A stretch of 64,000 nt of DNA from UBA5704 sp036264355 (GTDB taxonomy: Bacteria > Acidobacteriota > Thermoanaerobaculia > Multivoradales > UBA5704): the NCBI GenBank assembly GCA_036264355.1, contig DATARD010000135.1:1-64000 (forward strand), given 5' to 3'. How positions within the stretch are numbered: position 1 is the stretch's first letter; every line of letters begins with the position of its first letter. The notes beneath the pieces are model-generated. The model saw nothing but the letters and a program-made list of their open reading frames with translations. It made no database searches and had not been told where the DNA came from. The position numbers were made by a program, and so were the translations under genes. Of the stretch, positions 1 to 12,300 are shown in pieces.

Positions 1-338
1 GCCACCGGCGGCTCGGGATTGGCCTGCTGGCGGATGACCGCCTCGCGGAGGGTCAGGGACAGGCCCAAGGGACTCAAGTGGGCGTGCCCGAGGCTGACCG
101 TGTAACCCCGGAGGTGTTGATTGATTTTCGCCTCCAGGGTGCGCCGGAGGTAGCCGTCGAAACGGCTGACCGCAAAGAGCAGAGCCAGGGCAAGCAAGGC
201 AAGGCCGAGCACCCAGAGGAGGCCCCGGCGGCCCAGTGGCTCGCGAGCGCGCTCCGGTTTCTCGGGTGCTCTGCGGGGGACCGATTCCGCCGGGGCTGCT
301 GGATCGTGAACGGTCGGATCGAGGGTTGCTTCGGCCAT
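1..338 (-). CDS. DUF748/AsmA-like membrane-anchored protein, 5' part only
   Basis: Only the first 112 codons are in the window; the gene runs off the left edge. The ATG is at 336-338, 43 bp after the stop of the large NRPS gene and on the same strand, so it may belong to that transcript. Residues 1-38 are polar and Pro/Arg-rich. Residues 39-57 form one hydrophobic segment (GLLWVLGLALLALALLFAV), followed by a basic stretch, then GYTVSLGHAHLSPLGLSL and LREAVIRQQ. An N-terminal anchor followed by this GY.V..G..HLSPLGLSLTL pattern is typical of DUF748 proteins of the AsmA/TAM family, which are envelope-spanning proteins linked to lipid or outer-membrane homeostasis. Family assignment rests on a short segment. 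No clear Shine-Dalgarno sequence precedes the start. Confidence 0.6.
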   Translation of the reverse strand, partial: MAEATLDPTVHDPAAPAESVPRRAPEKPERAREPLGRRGLLWVLGLALLALALLFAVSRFDGYLRRTLEAKINQHLRGYTVSLGHAHLSPLGLSLTLREAVIRQQANPEPPV

Positions 339-381
339 CAAGACTAGAACGACAGCAAGGATGCTGCCAGCGCAGGCGCGA

Positions 382-3300
382 TCAGCGTTTGCGGACTTGG
401 CGGCGCAGCTCGCGCTGCTGGCGGGCGCGGTCGGTGCGGGTGTCGGCGCGCTCGCGGCTCTCTTCGAGCGAGACCTGGTCTACCCGCTCCTTGGAAAGGA
501 ATTGGGCGAGGGCGGAGATGGTGGGATAGCGGAAGAGATCGACCACCGCGAGCTCCGGAAACTGGGCCGCGAGAAGGCGGTGGACCTGGACGATGAGGAG
601 CGAGTGGCCGCCGAGATCGAAAAAGCTGTCCTCGACTCCGACGGATGGCAGTCCCAGCACCTCGCGCCAGGCGGCGGCGATGGCCTCTTCGGTGGCGGTG
701 CGCGGCGCCACGACCGGACCGCGGGAGGCTGCGTCCGGCGCGGGGAGGGCGCGGCGGTCGAGCTTGCCGTTGGCGGTGAGCGGCAGGGCGTCCAGCACCA
801 CGAAGGCCGCAGGGACCATGTACTCGGGGAGGCGCTGGCGAAGGGCACCGCGCAGGTCTTCCAAGGAAAGCGTCGCGTCGCGCGGCACGACGTAGGCGAC
901 GAGACGCCGGTCTCCCGGCCGGTCCTCGCGGGCCAGGACCGCGGCGTGGAGGACCGTCGGGTGCTTCTCGATGACCGCCTCAATCTCTCCCAGCTCGATG
1001 CGGAAGCCGCGGATCTTCACCTGGAAGTCGATGCGCCCGAGATAGTCGATCTCGCCGTCCGGCAAGCGGCGCGCCAAGTCGCCTGAGCGGTAGAGGCGCG
1101 CGCCGGGCCGGGCCGCGAAGGGGTCGGGGATGAAGCGCATCGCGGTCAGATCGGGCCGCCGGAAGTAGCCGCGGGCGAGGCCATGACCGCCGACACAGAT
1201 CTCGCCGTGGACGCCCACCGGCGCCGGTTGCAGCCAGCGGTCGAGGAGGTGGATCTGGAGATCCGGAATGGGCACACCGATCGGGCTCACCGGCGCCAGC
1301 GCAAGGTCGGGCACGGTGATCGGCCGGTAGGTCGAATGGACCGTGGTCTCGGTGATGCCGTACATGTTGATCATCCGCAGCGTGCGGTCGCCGTGCCGCT
1401 CGAACCAGGGGGCGAGACTGGCCACGTCCAGCGCCTCGCCGCCGAAGATGACGATCCGGACAGCGAGGTCACGGCGTCGCTGCTCGGCGGGCCGGTCGCC
1501 TTCGGCCTGGATGATCTGCCGGAAGGCGGACGGGGTCTGATTGAGCACGGTGACCTGCTCATCCGCGATGAGGTCGTAGAAGTCCGCGGGCGAGCGGCTC
1601 ACCCAGTAGGGAGCGATCACCAGCCGGCCGCCATACGCCAGGGCTCCCCAGATCTCCCAGACGGAAAAGTCGAACGCGAAGGAGAAGAAGAGCGTCCAGG
1701 TGTCGCCGGGACCGAAGCGATACCAGGGATCGGTGGCGGTGAGGAGCCGCACGACCTCGGCGTGGGTGACGGCGACGCCTTTGGGACGGCCGGTGGAGCC
1801 GGAGGTGTAGATGATGTAGGCGGGGTTGGTGGAGACGGGGACCGGCCACCCACCCGCCCCCTCCCCCAGCCCCTCCCCCGCGCGTGCCCCCAGCTCCCCA
1901 CCCCGAGCGGGAGAGGGGAGCCCGGACTGATCAATCGGCCGAACCATCAGCAGCCCCTCGGGAACCGCCAGGCGCGCCGCGATCTCCGGGGTGGTGACGA
2001 GGGCACGGGCGTGGGCGTCTCCAAGAACGAGGGCCTGCCGTTCCGCCGGGTGCTCGGAGTCGAGGGGCACGTAGGCGGCACCGGTCTTGAGGACGCCGAG
2101 GAGAGCGACGAACAGGGCGGTCGACCGTTCGAGGCAGATGGCGACGCGCTCTTCGGGCGCCGCTCCGAGCGAGCGCAGGCGGCGCTCGAGGATGCCCGAG
2201 AGGCGGTCGAGCTCGCCGTAGGTCAGGCGGTCCGCGCCGCAGGAAACGGCGACGGCGTCCGGCCGTTGCCTCACCTGCTCGGCGAACAGCTCCGGCAGGG
2301 TGCGGTCGCGCGGAGAGTCTTCCCCATCGTTCCATTCGGCGAGGAGCTGCTGCCGCTCGGGCGCGCTGAGAAGAGGGGTCACCGAGAGGCGGCGCCCGGG
2401 ATCGGCCACCGCGGCGGCGAGGAGGGTCTCGTACTGGCCGAGCAGGCGGTCGACGGTCGTGACGTCGAAGAGGTCGCGGTTGAAATCCAGCTCACCGGCG
2501 ATCCCCTCCCCCGCCCTCTCCTCCAGCGACAGGTGCAACTCGAACTTGGCGGTGCCGGTGCCGACCGCGAGCGGCCGGGCGGTGAGGCCGGGCAGATCGA
2601 GCGTCTCGCGCGGGGTGTTCTGGAAGACGAAGAGGACCTGGAACAGCGGCGGACGGGCCAGATTGCGCTCCGGCTTCAGCTCCTCCACCAGGCGCTCGAA
2701 CGGGATCTCCTGATGTGCCTGGCCGGCGAGCGAGCGTTCGCGGGTGCGGCCCAGAAGGGTGCGGAAGGCGGGATCGTCCGCCAGCTCGCCGCGCAGCACG
2801 AGGGTGTTGACGAAGAAGCCGATCAGCCCTTCGAGCTCAGTGCGCGTGCGGCCGGCCACCGGCGTGCCGACGGCGAGATCGTCCTGTCCGGAGAGGCGGG
2901 CAAGAAGCATCTGGAAGCCTGCCATGAGGACCATGAAAACGGTCGCCCCTTCGGCGCGGGCCAGATGGCGCAACCCGGTCGAGAGGTCGGCGCCGAGGGA
3001 GACGGAGCGCGTGGCGCCGTGGAACGTCTGCACCGGCGGGCGCGGCCGATCGGTGGGCAGGTCGAGACCCGGCGGCAGTCCCGTCAGCTCCCCGCGCCAG
3101 AAAGCGAGATCCTGCTCCAGGGCGTCGCCGGTGAGCCGGCGGCGCTGCCAGAGAGCGAAGTCGGAGTACTGGACCGGCAGGACCTCACCCCCCTGGCCCG
3201 GGGAGAACGAGTAGAACGATGCCAGCTCGCGGATGAAGATGCCGATCGACCAGCCGTCGCTCACAATGTGATGCATGGAGGCGAGCAGCCGGTGGCGGTC

Positions 3301-6300
3301 CAGTGCGAGGCGCAGGAGCAGGGGTCGGAAGACCGGGCCGCGCTGGAGGTCGAACGGGCGGACCGCATCCCCGGCGGTCAGGCGCTCCGCTTCGGCGCTC
3401 GCACCTGCAACCAAAGCGGTGAGGTCCACCAGAGGCAGGTGGAAATCGTCGGCCGGGCCCACGATCTGGACCGGTCCCGCCCTCGCCACCTGGAACGTCG
3501 TGCGCAGTGTCTCGTGCCGCCGCACGATCTCCCGCAGGGCGCCGGTCAGAGCCCTGACGTCGAGATCGCCTTGCAGATCGACGGCGGCTGGCAGGTTGTA
3601 GACCGCGGAGGTTGGATCGAGCTGGGCCAGGAACCAGAGGCGCTGCTGCGCGAAGGAGAGGGGAGCGGGCCGGTGACCCTCGCCGGCAAGAAGCGCCCTC
3701 ACCCCCAGCCCCTCTCCCGTCTCCCTCCCAACCTCCCGCCGGGAGAGGGGAGCCAACAGGGGATGTTGTGCGAGCGTTGCGATCGTCGGGGTCTCGAACA
3801 GCACGCGGACGGGGACCTCGACACCGAAGGCGGTCCGCAACCGCGAGGCGACCCGCGTTGCGAGCAGCGAATGACCTCCGCGGTCGAAAAAGTTGTCCTC
3901 GACGCCCACGGCGGACAGGCCGAGGACATCGCGCCAGATGCCGGCGATGACCGCTTCGGCCGCGGTGCGCGGGGCCACCATCGGGCCACCGCCGGAGGCC
4001 TCGGGAGCGGGCAGCGCGCGCCGGTCGAGCTTGCCGTTGGCGGTGAGCGGGAGCGCGGGGAGCACCACGAACGTGGCGGGGATCATGGGCTCCGGGAGAT
4101 GCCGGCGCAGGGCGGTGCGCAGAGCGTCGACCGAGAGAGAGCCGCCGCGCGGAACGACGTAGGCCACGAGGCGGCGGTCGCCCGGGCGATCCTCGCGGGC
4201 CAGAACGACGCAATCGCGGACCGCGGGATTCCGTCCCAGGGCGGCCTCGACCTCGCCGGGCTCGATGCGCTGGCCGCGGATCTTCACCTGGTGGTCGAGC
4301 CGCCCCAGATACTCGATGCGACCGTCCGGGCGCCAACGGGCGAGGTCGCCGGTGCGGTACAGGCGCTCGCCCGGCCTCCCCTCGGGGTGGGGCACGAACC
4401 TCTCGGCGGTCAATGCCGCCCGGTTGCGATAGCCGCGGGCCAGGCCGGCGCCGCCGATGCAGAGCTCGCCGGGCGCGCCCACCGACACCGGCCGGAAGGA
4501 GCGGTCGAGGAGCCGCAGGTCGATGTTCGCGATCGGCCTCCCGATGGGTACAGGGGACTCGCCCGGAACGCAGGTCCAGGCACTGACGTCCACCGCCGCC
4601 TCGGTGGGCCCGTACAGGTTGTGCAGCCGCGCCCCGGCGAGGCGGGTGAAGAAGCGCTCCGCCAGCGCCGCCGGCAACGCCTCACCACTCGCCACCACCT
4701 GCCGCACCGAGGCCGCCGCGGCGACCCCGGGCTCCTCCAGGAAGACCTGGAGCATGGAGGGGACGAAATGCAGCGTGGTGATCTCCTCCGCGACCAGGAT
4801 GCGGAGGAGATACGCGGGATCGCGGTGCCCCTCGGGCTCCGCCACCACCAAGCGCGCACCGGTGAGGAGCGGCCAGAAGAATTCCCACACCGACACATCG
4901 AAGGTGAACGGGGTCTTCTGCAAGACACGGTCGGCGCCGTCGAGGCCGTAGGCCGCCTGCATCCACAGCAGGCGGTTGGCGATCCCTGCGTGCGTATTCA
5001 TCACACCCTTGGGGGCGCCGGTGGAGCCGGAGGTGAAGATCACATAGGCGAGGCTCCCGCCGGAAATTTCCCCGGAGAGCGGCCCGCTGTCTTCGGCTTC
5101 GATCGCCTCCCGTTCGCTGTCGACAGCGATCACGGCGCAATCCGGCACCGCCACGAAGCGAGAACGGTGCTGCTCCAGCGTGATCACCACCGGCGCCCCG
5201 GCGTCTTCCACCAGCAGGGCGAGCCGCGCGTCGGGGTACGCGAGATCGAGAGGCAGATAGGCGCCGCCGGCCTTGAGCACTGCATAGAGGGCCACCACCA
5301 TCTCCAGCGAGCGGTGCAGAGCGACCCCCACCACCGACTCCGGCCCCACGCCCAGGCGGCGCAGACGGCGGGCCAGCCGGTTCGCCGCCTGATCCAGCGC
5401 GCGATAGGTGAGAGCGGCACCGGCGCATGTCACCGCGACGCGCTCCGGCGTGGCCGCCGCCTGGGCCGCGAACAGATCCGGAATCGTGGTCACGGGATAG
5501 GAAGCCGCGGTGGCGTTCCACTCCAGGAGCTGCTGCCGCTCGCGAGCGCCGAGGAGAGGGAGGTCCGCCAAGCGGAGCCCGGGGTCGGCCACCGCACCGG
5601 CCAGGAGGTTGCGGAAATGGCCGAGGAGGCGGTCGATCGTCGGAGCGTCGAAGAGGCCGGCGTCGTATTCGAGGCTGCCGCTCAAGGCGCCATCCCGCTC
5701 GCCCAGATCGAGGAGCAGATCGAGCTTCGCCGTGCCGGTCGGAACGGGGATGACCTCTGCGGTCAGGCCGGGGAGCACGGGCGGCCGGGTGACCGGTCCC
5801 TGGAAGGCCAGCATGGCCGCCAAAAGGGGCGTCGCGCCCAGCTCGCGGACCGGGGCGAGCTCTTCGACCAGCTTTTCGAACGGGAGACGTTGGTGCCGGT
5901 GGGCGGCGAGCACCACCGACCGCGTCCGCCGCAGCAGAGCCTGCACGTCCGGATCTCCAGAGAGGTCGCCGCGCAGCACGAGGGTATTGACGAAGAGCCC
6001 GATCAACCCCTCCAACTCCACCCGGTCGCGGCCGGCGACCGGGCTCCCCACGGCGAGATCGTCCTGTCCGGAGTAGCGGCCCAAAAGGATCTGGAAGACG
6101 GCGAGGAGGACCATGAACGGGGTCACCCCTTCGCGGCGGGCGAGCTTGCCCAGACTGTGGGTCAGATCCGTGCCGAGATCGATCGGCCTCTGATCTCCCC
6201 GTCTGTGCTCGCTGGGGCGCCGGGGATGATCGGTCGGCAGATCGATCCTCTCGGGCAGGCCGCGGAGCGCCTCGCGCCACCAGGCCAGCTCGGCGGCGAG

Positions 6301-9300
6301 GACGTCGCCGGTGAGCCAGCCGCGTTGCCAGGCGGCGTAGTCGGCATACTGGACCGGCAGGGGCTCCGGGAGAGAGGAGGACGAGTAGAACGACGCCAGC
6401 TCGCGGACGAGAACACCCATCGACCAGCCGTCGCCGGCGATGTGGTGGAGATTGACGATGAGGAGGTGGTCCTCTGGCGCGATCCGCAGCACAAGAGAGC
6501 GGAAGACCGGACCGCGCAGCAGATCGAACGGCCGGCGGCCTTCCTCTTCCATTCGCCGCAAAGCTGTCGCTTCTGCTGTGCTCCCCAGGCCGGACAGATC
6601 CTCGATGGGCACCGCAGAGGCCGCGGGAGCCGGCGCGATCTCCTGGACGGAACCGTCGGCCGTCTCGGGGAACGAGGTGCGCAGCGCCTCGTGACGGCGG
6701 ACGATGCCGGCCAGAGCGGCAGACAGGTGGGAAATATCCAACTGGCCGCGCAGCCGGAGGGCGGCCGGCACGTTGTACGCCGCCGATCCCGGCTCCAGGC
6801 GGTCGAGGAACCAGAGGCGCTGCTGGGCGAAAGAGAGGGCCCTCTCCCCTGCCCCTCTCCCGTGCGTCCCCCGCACACCCACCCCGAACGGGAGAGGGGG
6901 AGCGCTTGCGAGCTTTTCAGCCAACCCTGCCACCGTCGGCGCCTCGAACAGCGCCGCCAGGGGAACCTCGACGCCCAGGGCATCCACGATCCGAGAGAGC
7001 ACGCGTGTGGCGAGCAGGGAATGGCCGCCTAGCGCGAAGAAGTCGTCGTGAAGCCCCATCCGCTCCACCCCCAGCACGTCCGCCCAGATCGAAGCGATCA
7101 CCGCCTCCACCGGGTCCAGGTCCCTTTCGTCCTTTAGGTCCCTTATGTCCTTTTGGTCCTTTTCCTCCCACGCCCGCAACAGCGCCGCCCGGTCCACCTT
7201 GCCATTGGCGGTCAGTGGCAACCCGGCCACCACCTCCACCGTGGGCACCAGATAGCCCGGCAGACGCCCGGCGAGCCAGGCGCCCAGCTCGGCTTCCGAG
7301 GCGGTGGAAACTACGAACGCCACCAGCCTCCGGTCGCCGGCTCCCTGGCCGTGGACCACCACCACGACCCCGGCTACCGCGGGATGACGCGCCAGGACCG
7401 CTTCGATCTCCCCCGGCTCCACCCGGAAGCCGCGGATCTTCACCTGGCGGTCGATGCGGCCGAGGAACTCCAGGGTGAGATCCTGCCGCCGGCGCACCAG
7501 GTCGCCGGTGCGGTAGAGCCGCTCGCCGGGTGTGGCGGCCTCCGGGTCGGGCACGAAGCGCTCGGCGGTGAGAGCGGGCTGACCCAGATAGCCGCGGGCG
7601 AGCCCGACGCCACCGGTCCACAGCTCCCCGGCGACGCCGGGCGGCACCGGCTGCAAGAAACGGTCGAGCACCGCGACCCGCGTACCGCCGATGGGCCGGC
7701 CGAGGGGGACCGTCGCGCCGTCCGGGATGGGCTCGCGCACGGTGAGCGTGCAGGTGAAGGTGGTGTTCTCGGTCGGCCCATAGCAACAGACCATCCGGCA
7801 GCCGGGCAGCTCCGCGAGCATGCGGTTCACCGCCGCGGGGGACACCACGTCGCCGCCCGCGAGGAGCTGGCGGACGCCGCGCAGGATGCCGATCCGGCTC
7901 TCCACGACCTCCTGGAACAAGCCGGAGGTGAGCAACAGGATGGTCACTCCGTGGCGGGCGAGGAGCGCGCCCAGCTCGTCGAGCGAGAGAGGCCCGGGAG
8001 GCGGCAGCACCAGCCGGCCGCCGTTGGCGAGCGCGCCCCAGATCTCCGGAGTCGAGGCGTCGAAGGAGGGCGGCGCGATCTGGAAGAAGACCTGGCCCGG
8101 CCCGAGATCGGCGAAGTCGCCGCGGATCAGCCGCACGATCGACCGGTGCTCGACCGCTACCGCCTTGGGCCGGCCGGTGGAGCCGGAGGTGAAGAGGACG
8201 TAGGCGAGACCCTCACCACCCAGGGCGTTGCCCAGGGCTGAGGAAGCCCGGGCCTTCGGCCCTTCCCCCAGCCCCTCCTCCTGGGAGAGGGGGAAATCGG
8301 CGGTGAGAATCAAACCGATTTCGGCCTCGGCGATCATCTCGTCCAGGCGTTCCCGCGGCAGGGCCGGACCGAGCGGGACGTAGGCGGCTCCCGCCTTGAG
8401 AACGGCGAGGAAGCACTCGATCATCCGCAACGAGCGCTCGACCGCCACGCCCACCCGCGCCTCGGACGTCACCCCCAGTTCCCGGAGATGCCGGGCCAGG
8501 CGTTCAGCGCGGGCGTCGAGCTCGCCGTATGAGATCTCGCCGTCCGCCGAGACCAGCGCGATCCGTTCCGGAAATCGCCGCGCCTGCTCTTCGACGAGGC
8601 GGTGCAACGGGCCGTCCGGCATCACGAGCCCCCGCTCTCCGTCTCCCGCGTCCAGGAGCTGCCGCCTCTCGGCGTCTCCCAGCAGCGGCAGCGCCGAAAG
8701 GCGGGCTGCGGGATCGGCGACGGCACCGGCCAGGAGGTTCGTCCAGCGGGCGGCGAGCCGCTCGATCGTCACCGGATCGAAGAGATCGCGGCTCAGCTCC
8801 CAGGAGGCCCGAAGACCAGAAGGGCTACCGCCGGAGCTCTCCTCCACCTCCAGAGAGAGACCGAGCCGCGCCGTGCCGCTGTCGATCGGCAACCGGCGCA
8901 CCGCGAGCCCCGGCAGCGCCGGCTCCGGCGGCTCGGCCTGGAAGACCAGCGCGGCCTGGAGGAGGGGCATCTCCCCCGCCGCGCGCTCGGGTTGGAGCGC
9001 GGCCACCAGCCGTTCGAACGGGAGGTCCTGATGGGCGAAGGCGCCGAGAGCGGTCTCGCGCGCCCGCTCCAGCGCCGCGGTGAAGGCGAGATCGCCCGCC
9101 AGCTCCGCGCGCAGCACCAGGGTGTCCGCGAAGAGGCCGATCAACCCCTCCGTGCCGGGCCGGGAACGATTGGCTGTCGCGGTGCCGACCAGCAGATCCT
9201 CCTGGCCGGTGTGCCGCAGCAGGAGCGTCTCGAAGCCGGCGAGGAGAACCAGGAAGAGGGTCGTTCCCTGCTTGCGGGCCAGACCGCGCAGAGCGCCGGC

Positions 9301-12300
9301 GAGGGTCTCCGGCAGGAGCGACTCGACGCGGGCACCGCGCGCCGTCCGCACGGCCGGCCGCGGGTGGTCCGCCGGCAGCTCCAGCACCGTGGGAGCGCCG
9401 GCCAGCCGCTCCGTCCACCAGGCGAGCAGCCGCTCCAGGGCACCGCTCGCGAGCCACCTCCGCTGCCAGATGGCGAAATCGGTGACCTGGAGCGGAAGGG
9501 CGGGAAGCTGTTCGCCGCCATACAGCGCCGCCACTTCGCGGGCCAGCACGCCCAGCGACCAGCCGTCCGCGACGATGTGGTGCACGGTGAGAAGCTCGAC
9601 GTGCCGTTCCGGGGCGAGGCGCAGCAGGGTGACGCGGAGCAAGGGACCCGTTTCGAGATCGAACGGCCGCGCCGCCTCGGCCGCGGCCAGGGTGCCAGCC
9701 GTTTCGTCGCGGACGGTTTCGGGAAGCAATGACAGATCGATCAGCGGCAGCGGGAGAGAACCGGCCGGCGCCGGATCGACGATCTGGACGGGCTCGCCAT
9801 CGCGGCTTGCGAAGCGGGTGCGCAGGCTCCCATGGCGGCGGACCACACCGCCGAACGCGGCGGCGAGGGCGGAGACGTTCAACGGTCCGTCGATCGCGAG
9901 CGCACCCGGCATGTTGTAGGTGGCGTCGCCGGGGCGCAGGCGGTCCAGGAGCCAGAGGCGTTGCTGGGCGAAAGTGGCCCTCACCCCCGGCCCCTCTCCC
10001 GGCTCCCCCATCCCCGGGAGAGGGGAGACAGGCTCCATGGCCGCAGCGTTCGCGGCAGTCTGCACCGCCGAAGCCAGGGCTCTCACTGTGGGCGCCCGGA
10101 ACAGGGTGGCGAGGGGCAGGTCGACTCCGAAGAGGCGAGAGACGCGGGAGAGCAGTCGCGCGGCGAGGAGGGAGTGGCCTCCGAGAGTGAAGAAATCTGC
10201 CGTCGCACCAACCCGATCAACTCCCAGAGCTTCGGCGAAGAGGGCGGCGAGAGCCTCCTCGACGGGACCGGAGGGAGGTTCGGAATCGACCACCCCCTTC
10301 ACATCCGGCGCCGGCAGGGCTTTGCGGTCGAGCTTGCCGTTGGGGGTCCGCGGCAGGGCGTCGAGGGGGACGAAGAAGCTCGGGATGAAGGGTGCGGGGA
10401 GCCTGGCTCGGAGGTGATCCTGGAAGGATCCTTCCCCCCCGGCCACATAGGCCACGAGCGTCCCATTCCGCAGCACCACCGCCGCCTCGCGGACGCAGGG
10501 CATCTCCAGGAGCGCCGCCTCGATCTCCCCGGGCTCGATGCGGAAGCCACGGATCTTCACCTGGTGATCGAGCCGCCCCAGGTAATCGAGCGAGCCGTCG
10601 ACGGCACGGCGGGCGAGGTCGCCGGTGCGGTACAGGCGGGCTCCGGGCTCCAGAGCAAAAGGATCGGGAACGAAGCGCTCCGCGGTCAGCTCGGGCCGGC
10701 TGAGATAGCCGCGGGCCACTCCGGCGCCGCCGAGGCCAAGCTCCCCCGGAATGCCGAGCGGCGCCGGATGCAGAGAGCGGTCGAGCACGTAGGCCCGCGA
10801 GCCCGCCACGGGCCGGCCGATCGACGGCTCGCCCGGGTCTCCGGCCCGCACCAGGGCGCCGGTCGAATAGGTGGTGTCTTCGGACGGTCCGTAGAGGTCC
10901 CACAGCTTGACGCCCGTGGCGAGCACGCGCTCCGCCAGCGGACGCCGCAGCGGCTCGCCGGCCAGGTTCACGGTGCGCACCGACGGGGGCAGCGGTCCGA
11001 GATCGAGCAGGGCGGCGAGGGCCGAGGGGACGGTGTTGATGAGCGTCACCTCACCGGCCGCCGGCAGCTTGGGGAGCACGAGAGCGTTCTCGGCGAGGAT
11101 GACGGCGCCGCCGAACGAGAGAGGGACGAAGATCTCGAAAATGGAGAGATCGAAGTTGATCGAGGTAGCGGCGAGGACGCCGGCCAGCTCGTCGCAGGAG
11201 TACGTTTCCCCTGCCCAGGCCACGAAGCGGACGGCGCTCGCGTGGGTGATGGCGACGCCTTTCGGGCGGCCGGTGGAGCCGGAGGTATAGATGAGGTAGG
11301 CGAGCTGACTGGCGATCGGGGCGTAGGGTGCGCTGTGCGCACGGGCACCGCTGATCGTGCGCACAGCGCACCCTACTTCGACGATCAGCTTGGCCTTGGC
11401 GTCCTCCTGCAGAAACGCGGTCCGCTCGTCCGGATAGGTGGTATCCAACGGCAGGTAGGCGGCTCCCGTCTTGAGCACGGCGAGGAGCGCGATGATCAGC
11501 TCCGCCGTCCGCGGCAGGTGGACTCCTACGATCGTTTCCGGACCGGCCCCCAAGGCATGGAGCCGATCCGCCAGACGGTCCGCTTCTCCGTTCAGATCCC
11601 TGTAGGTCATCCGCCGCGTGCCGTCGATCAGCGCGACGGCGTCCGGCGTCCGCGCCGCCTGCCGTTCGAACCCTTCGTGGAGGAGGCTCCAGGCCGGCTC
11701 CGCGGTCCGGTCGGCATCGTTCGCTTCGCGGAGGAGCTGATGGCGCTCCGTGGCAGACAACAGAGGGAGATCGGCGACCGGCAGATCAGGATGGGCGACC
11801 GCGGCGCTCAGTAATCGGCGGAAATGTCCCAGCCAGCGAGCGGCTGTCGTCGCGTCGAACAGCGCGGAGCGGTACACCAGGCTGGCACCCAACGAGCCGC
11901 GACGCTCGCCCATCGCGAGAGTCAGATCGAACGCCGCCGCCTGCGGCGCGAGGGCCACGGGCTCCAGATCCAAAGCGCCGAGCCGCAGCCGGCCCCCCGC
12001 TTCCCCGAGGGCGAGGCTCACCAGCTCTTCCAGACCTGCCGGCGCGCGGTGGAGAACGAAGAGGACGCGGAAGAGATCCCCGTCGCGACCTTCCGACCGC
12101 AGCTTCTCCACCAGGAGCGGCAGTGGGAGATCCTGGAGGTCGAGGGCGTCGAGCACCTTGCGGCGTGTGCGGTCGATCAGCTCAGCGAAGGTGGGCTCGC
12201 CGGAGAGATCGGCCCGCAGGGTGACCGGGCTCACAAAATAGCCGACCGCGCCCGCGGCACCAGGCAGCCCGGACGGACGGCCCGCGGTGGGAGAGCCGAT

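Noticed and set aside
382..620. Thioesterase at the end of the FAAL-NRPS
   Set aside because: The protein stops about 70 residues after the last carrier-protein serine and has no GxSxG motif; the tail is charged and helical.
1183..7032. Long plus-strand open frame (about 1,950 codons) opposite the FAAL-NRPS gene
   Set aside because: It mirrors the NRPS codons in GC-rich DNA, is rich in Arg, Gly and Gln, and has no recognisable domain. The minus-strand NRPS motifs are unambiguous.
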